A stretch of DNA of 8,507 bases, taken from contig CAZUHU010000164.1 in NCBI GenBank assembly GCA_964620645.1, forward strand, positions 1-8,507, read 5' to 3'. This DNA is from Bog-950 sp964620645 (GTDB lineage Bacteria > Bacteroidota > Bacteroidia > Chitinophagales > LD1). Shown here piece after piece: positions 6,548-8,507 of this stretch. The translations under genes were made by a program, and so were the position numbers. The stretch's first letter is position 1; every line of letters begins with the position of its first letter. Below the pieces are notes generated by a model. The model was not told the DNA's origin. It saw nothing but the letters and a program-made list of their open reading frames with translations, and made no database searches.

Positions 6548-8236
6548 ATGAGTTTAAAATTCAGGGAAAAGGACAGGCAAGAAATGCAGGCCATACTTGC
6601 GCTTACGTACAGCAATCTTGCTGAAGCCTTTACAGGGGCAGAGAAAATGCTGGAGAAATTCCGAAGCGAGAAACTCAACTATGGTTACGCCAAAGCGCAA
6701 TTGCTTTTTTTAACTGTAGCTACTGCAGTAATGGATAAGCGCTGGCGCGATATAGATGCCCAGGCATTATGGAAATATTTTGAAACAAATGGATATGAAG
6801 ATGACGCCGCACAAACGCTTCTTTTACTTATTAAATGCAAATATGGAGACAGCAAATACAATGAAGCTAGAGAACTGGATGCAGAGTTTGACCGTCTTTA
6901 TGCAGATAAGGCCCCATTACGGGTGCAGGTAACTGCCTTAATTACAAAAGCTAATTTTTATTTAAGGGACCATAACAAAACTGAACAGCTTGAATTAGCC
7001 ATTAAAGCAGAAAAGCTCTTACGCTCAATTGATGTAAAGGATAACTGGTACCGCTGTACGCTTTCCATGGTATTGCAAATTAAGGCCAAGGCGCTTAGTT
7101 CCACTACCGAACAGGAAAAAGTAACTGCAGCTATTGAAGAAGCCAAACAACTGGTAGATGCCCCCGGCATTTCCCTGCACTTTTACTTTCTCGCATTTTA
7201 TTATCACGCCAGCATTTTGTACGATAAAAAAATGTATGAGGAAGTAATAAACATTTTTAATGCTATTGAGAAAAAGCTCTCGGGGGATGTTTTTTTCGGG
7301 CACCTTTTGCTTAACGTTTATTCAACTAAAATTGATGTTTGCACCCAAATTTATGAACGGAGCAATAATACAGCCGCTAAGAAAAAAGAACTATTGGCTG
7401 AACAATTAAGGTGCCTGCAACAAATAGATAAAATGCCACAGCAGAATATGCGCCCGGCACTAAAAGGCTACCTTCTTTTATCGCGCGCCAAGGTGCTGCG
7501 CCTGCAAGGAAATTACCGTGAGCCAGTACGTTACCTGGCTCAAGCGCTACGCATATTCCATAAACACAATTTCCCTATTCATATAATGGATGTGTACGGC
7601 CAGGCTGCCCTTTGTTATGAGGAGCGTGCACTTAAAGAAGGCCGTGTTGATATAATGCGCAAAGCAGTTAATGCAATGAAACTTGCACAACGGGCCACTT
7701 TCGTTTATAACGAAACAGCAGGCAAGGAAAAGATGGATGCCATAATTAACAGCTATGAACTGAAGCAGAAAGAACTTACTGAAAAAATATTGGAACAAAA
7801 AGTTGAAGCTATGAATCAGGAAATAAAATTGGTTAACATGAATCTTTATGAAAAAGTAAAGGTGCTCGATAATCTAAAAAAATATATTGCCACATTAAGA
7901 AAAAAGGGACAGGAAGCCGATAATATCATTAAGAAAATTTCGAGAGAGATTGACGATGTAATTATGACTGAACAGGAGAAATCCACCATTCTGCAAAAAA
8001 TGGAACAGAATAACAGTGGCTTCTTTAAACTTCTTGCGGAAAAACATCCTAACCTTAGCCTTTTAGAGGTTTCAACCTGCGGACTGCTGAAAACCGGTAT
8101 GACCAATAAGGAGCTTTCAAGAATTTACGGACAAAGCGCTAAAAGCTATGAACAACACCGATATAGAATTAAAAAGAAGCTGAATCTTGGCGCTAAAGAA
8201 AACCTGGTTAAGTATTTATTGTCCTTAGAGGGATAA
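6548..8236 (+). CDS. Cytosolic TPR / coiled-coil transcriptional regulator with LuxR (GerE)-type HTH
   Basis: The 562-residue protein has three parts. Residues 1-390 are almost all helical with TPR-like helix pairs, for example 211-240 (YYHASILYDKKMYEEVINIF) and 307-340 (LLSRAKVLRLQGNYREPVRY). Residues 402-487 form a long charged coiled coil. Residues 488-562 are a GerE-like HTH: NLSLLEVSTCGLLKTGMTNKELSRIY, then recognition helix SAKSYEQHRYRIKKKLNL and ENLVKYLLSLEG. Many Bacteroidota relatives have a membrane helix between TPR and coiled coil, and a signal peptide; here I see neither, nor a receiver domain with phospho-acceptor, so it should be a soluble one-component regulator working through protein or ligand binding by the TPRs. 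It diverges from the surface operon. Start: ATG at 6548, without a Shine-Dalgarno sequence. Confidence 0.88.
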   Translation: MSLKFREKDRQEMQAILALTYSNLAEAFTGAEKMLEKFRSEKLNYGYAKAQLLFLTVATAVMDKRWRDIDAQALWKYFETNGYEDDAAQTLLLLIKCKYGDSKYNEARELDAEFDRLYADKAPLRVQVTALITKANFYLRDHNKTEQLELAIKAEKLLRSIDVKDNWYRCTLSMVLQIKAKALSSTTEQEKVTAAIEEAKQLVDAPGISLHFYFLAFYYHASILYDKKMYEEVINIFNAIEKKLSGDVFFGHLLLNVYSTKIDVCTQIYERSNNTAAKKKELLAEQLRCLQQIDKMPQQNMRPALKGYLLLSRAKVLRLQGNYREPVRYLAQALRIFHKHNFPIHIMDVYGQAALCYEERALKEGRVDIMRKAVNAMKLAQRATFVYNETAGKEKMDAIINSYELKQKELTEKILEQKVEAMNQEIKLVNMNLYEKVKVLDNLKKYIATLRKKGQEADNIIKKISREIDDVIMTEQEKSTILQKMEQNNSGFFKLLAEKHPNLSLLEVSTCGLLKTGMTNKELSRIYGQSAKSYEQHRYRIKKKLNLGAKENLVKYLLSLEG

Positions 8237-8247
8237 CAGAAACGCTG

Positions 8248-8271
8248 CAGCACAACTGCATAGTTGTGCTG
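8248..8271 (+). terminator. Perfect stem-loop just after the regulator gene
   Basis: CAGCACAACT (8248-8257) and AGTTGTGCTG (8262-8271) are perfect complements around the loop GCAT. The stem begins 12 bases after the stop codon, the right place for a terminator, but no T-run follows (next bases AATGGCATAATT). It may be a weak terminator, a 3'-end stabilising structure, or, as a 24-bp palindrome, a protein binding site. Confidence 0.5.
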
Positions 8272-8507
8272 AATGGCATAATTCGTTGAACCTATGTTTA
8301 TAAAGCACCGTAGCTTTACAAATTTGAACTTAATTGTCTTATACAACTCAACTCCACATATTCCAAATACACAGCATCAATATTTTTTATGTATTTCCAT
8401 GGTTTCAGCATAAAAAACTCAGATACTATTCCGATTCAACGTTAAACTGCAATAAAGTCTGGAAACAGCAATAATAGATGCTCTCTGATTTTTTAAGTTA
8501 TGAAAGT
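8272..8507. other. Non-coding tail of the window, no supported gene
   Basis: AT-rich sequence after the regulator. A 6-bp hairpin TAAAGC/GCTTTA lies at 8301-8318. A 31-codon frame on the minus strand (8411-8316) and an ATG at 8502 running off the window edge are visible, but neither has enough support to call a gene. Confidence 0.6.

Noticed and set aside
8146..8346. Minus-strand frame of 66 codons across the end of the regulator gene
   Set aside because: It overlaps the HTH coding part antisense and includes the terminal palindrome; no recognisable protein character.
8316..8411. Minus-strand 31-codon frame beginning MLKPWKYIKNIDAVYLEYVE
   Set aside because: Its composition looks somewhat protein-like, but it is short, matches no family I recognise and has no promoter box or start signal.
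8502..8507. ATG AAA at the right edge as the start of a next gene
   Set aside because: Only two codons are visible and there is no promoter box upstream that would support it.

Overview
The window reads as chromosomal DNA of a member of the Bacteroidota (Bacteroidetes), probably near the Chitinophagales/Sphingobacteriales; the family-level placement is inference. The support is two C-terminal domains of the type A sorting kind used by the type IX secretion system (T9SS), with YPNP motifs; Bacteroidota-style Ig-like 'SPRCHP/GC' repeat adhesin architecture; a TAnnTTTG promoter box in front of the regulator gene; and no clear Shine-Dalgarno sequence at the starts.

Layout. (1) Positions 2-3778, plus strand: the 3' part of a very large secreted modular protein whose start lies outside the window. 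In order it carries a DUF7619-like end, a PKD domain, a run of Ig-like repeats with two cysteines, a fifth Ig-like repeat split by a jelly-roll-like insert, five Ig-like repeats with a strict four-cysteine pattern, one last repeat, and a T9SS sorting domain. (2) Positions 3779-4155: non-coding, with a strong hairpin terminator shared by convergent genes. (3) Positions 6302-4156, minus strand: a two-gene operon with a 5-base gap. First is a 158-residue secreted protein with a T9SS sorting domain, then a 554-residue secreted protein with a collagen-like triplet run, a 17-residue repeat array resembling YadA heads, and a C-terminal DUF1566/Lcl-type domain. (4) Positions 6303-6547: a divergent promoter region with one -7-like box on each strand and an 11-bp tandem repeat between them. 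(5) Positions 6548-8236, plus strand: a cytosolic TPR / coiled-coil / LuxR-type HTH regulator, followed by a perfect stem-loop. (6) Positions 8258-8507: no convincing gene.

How the parts may work together (inference): the regulator is transcribed divergently from the two-gene surface operon and is the obvious candidate to control it, with the tandem repeat as possible operator. The large Ig-like protein is convergent with this operon and probably independent of it. All three secreted proteins would act at or outside the outer membrane, as adhesins or matrix components. No CRISPR array, tRNA, rRNA, insertion sequence or defence system is visible.
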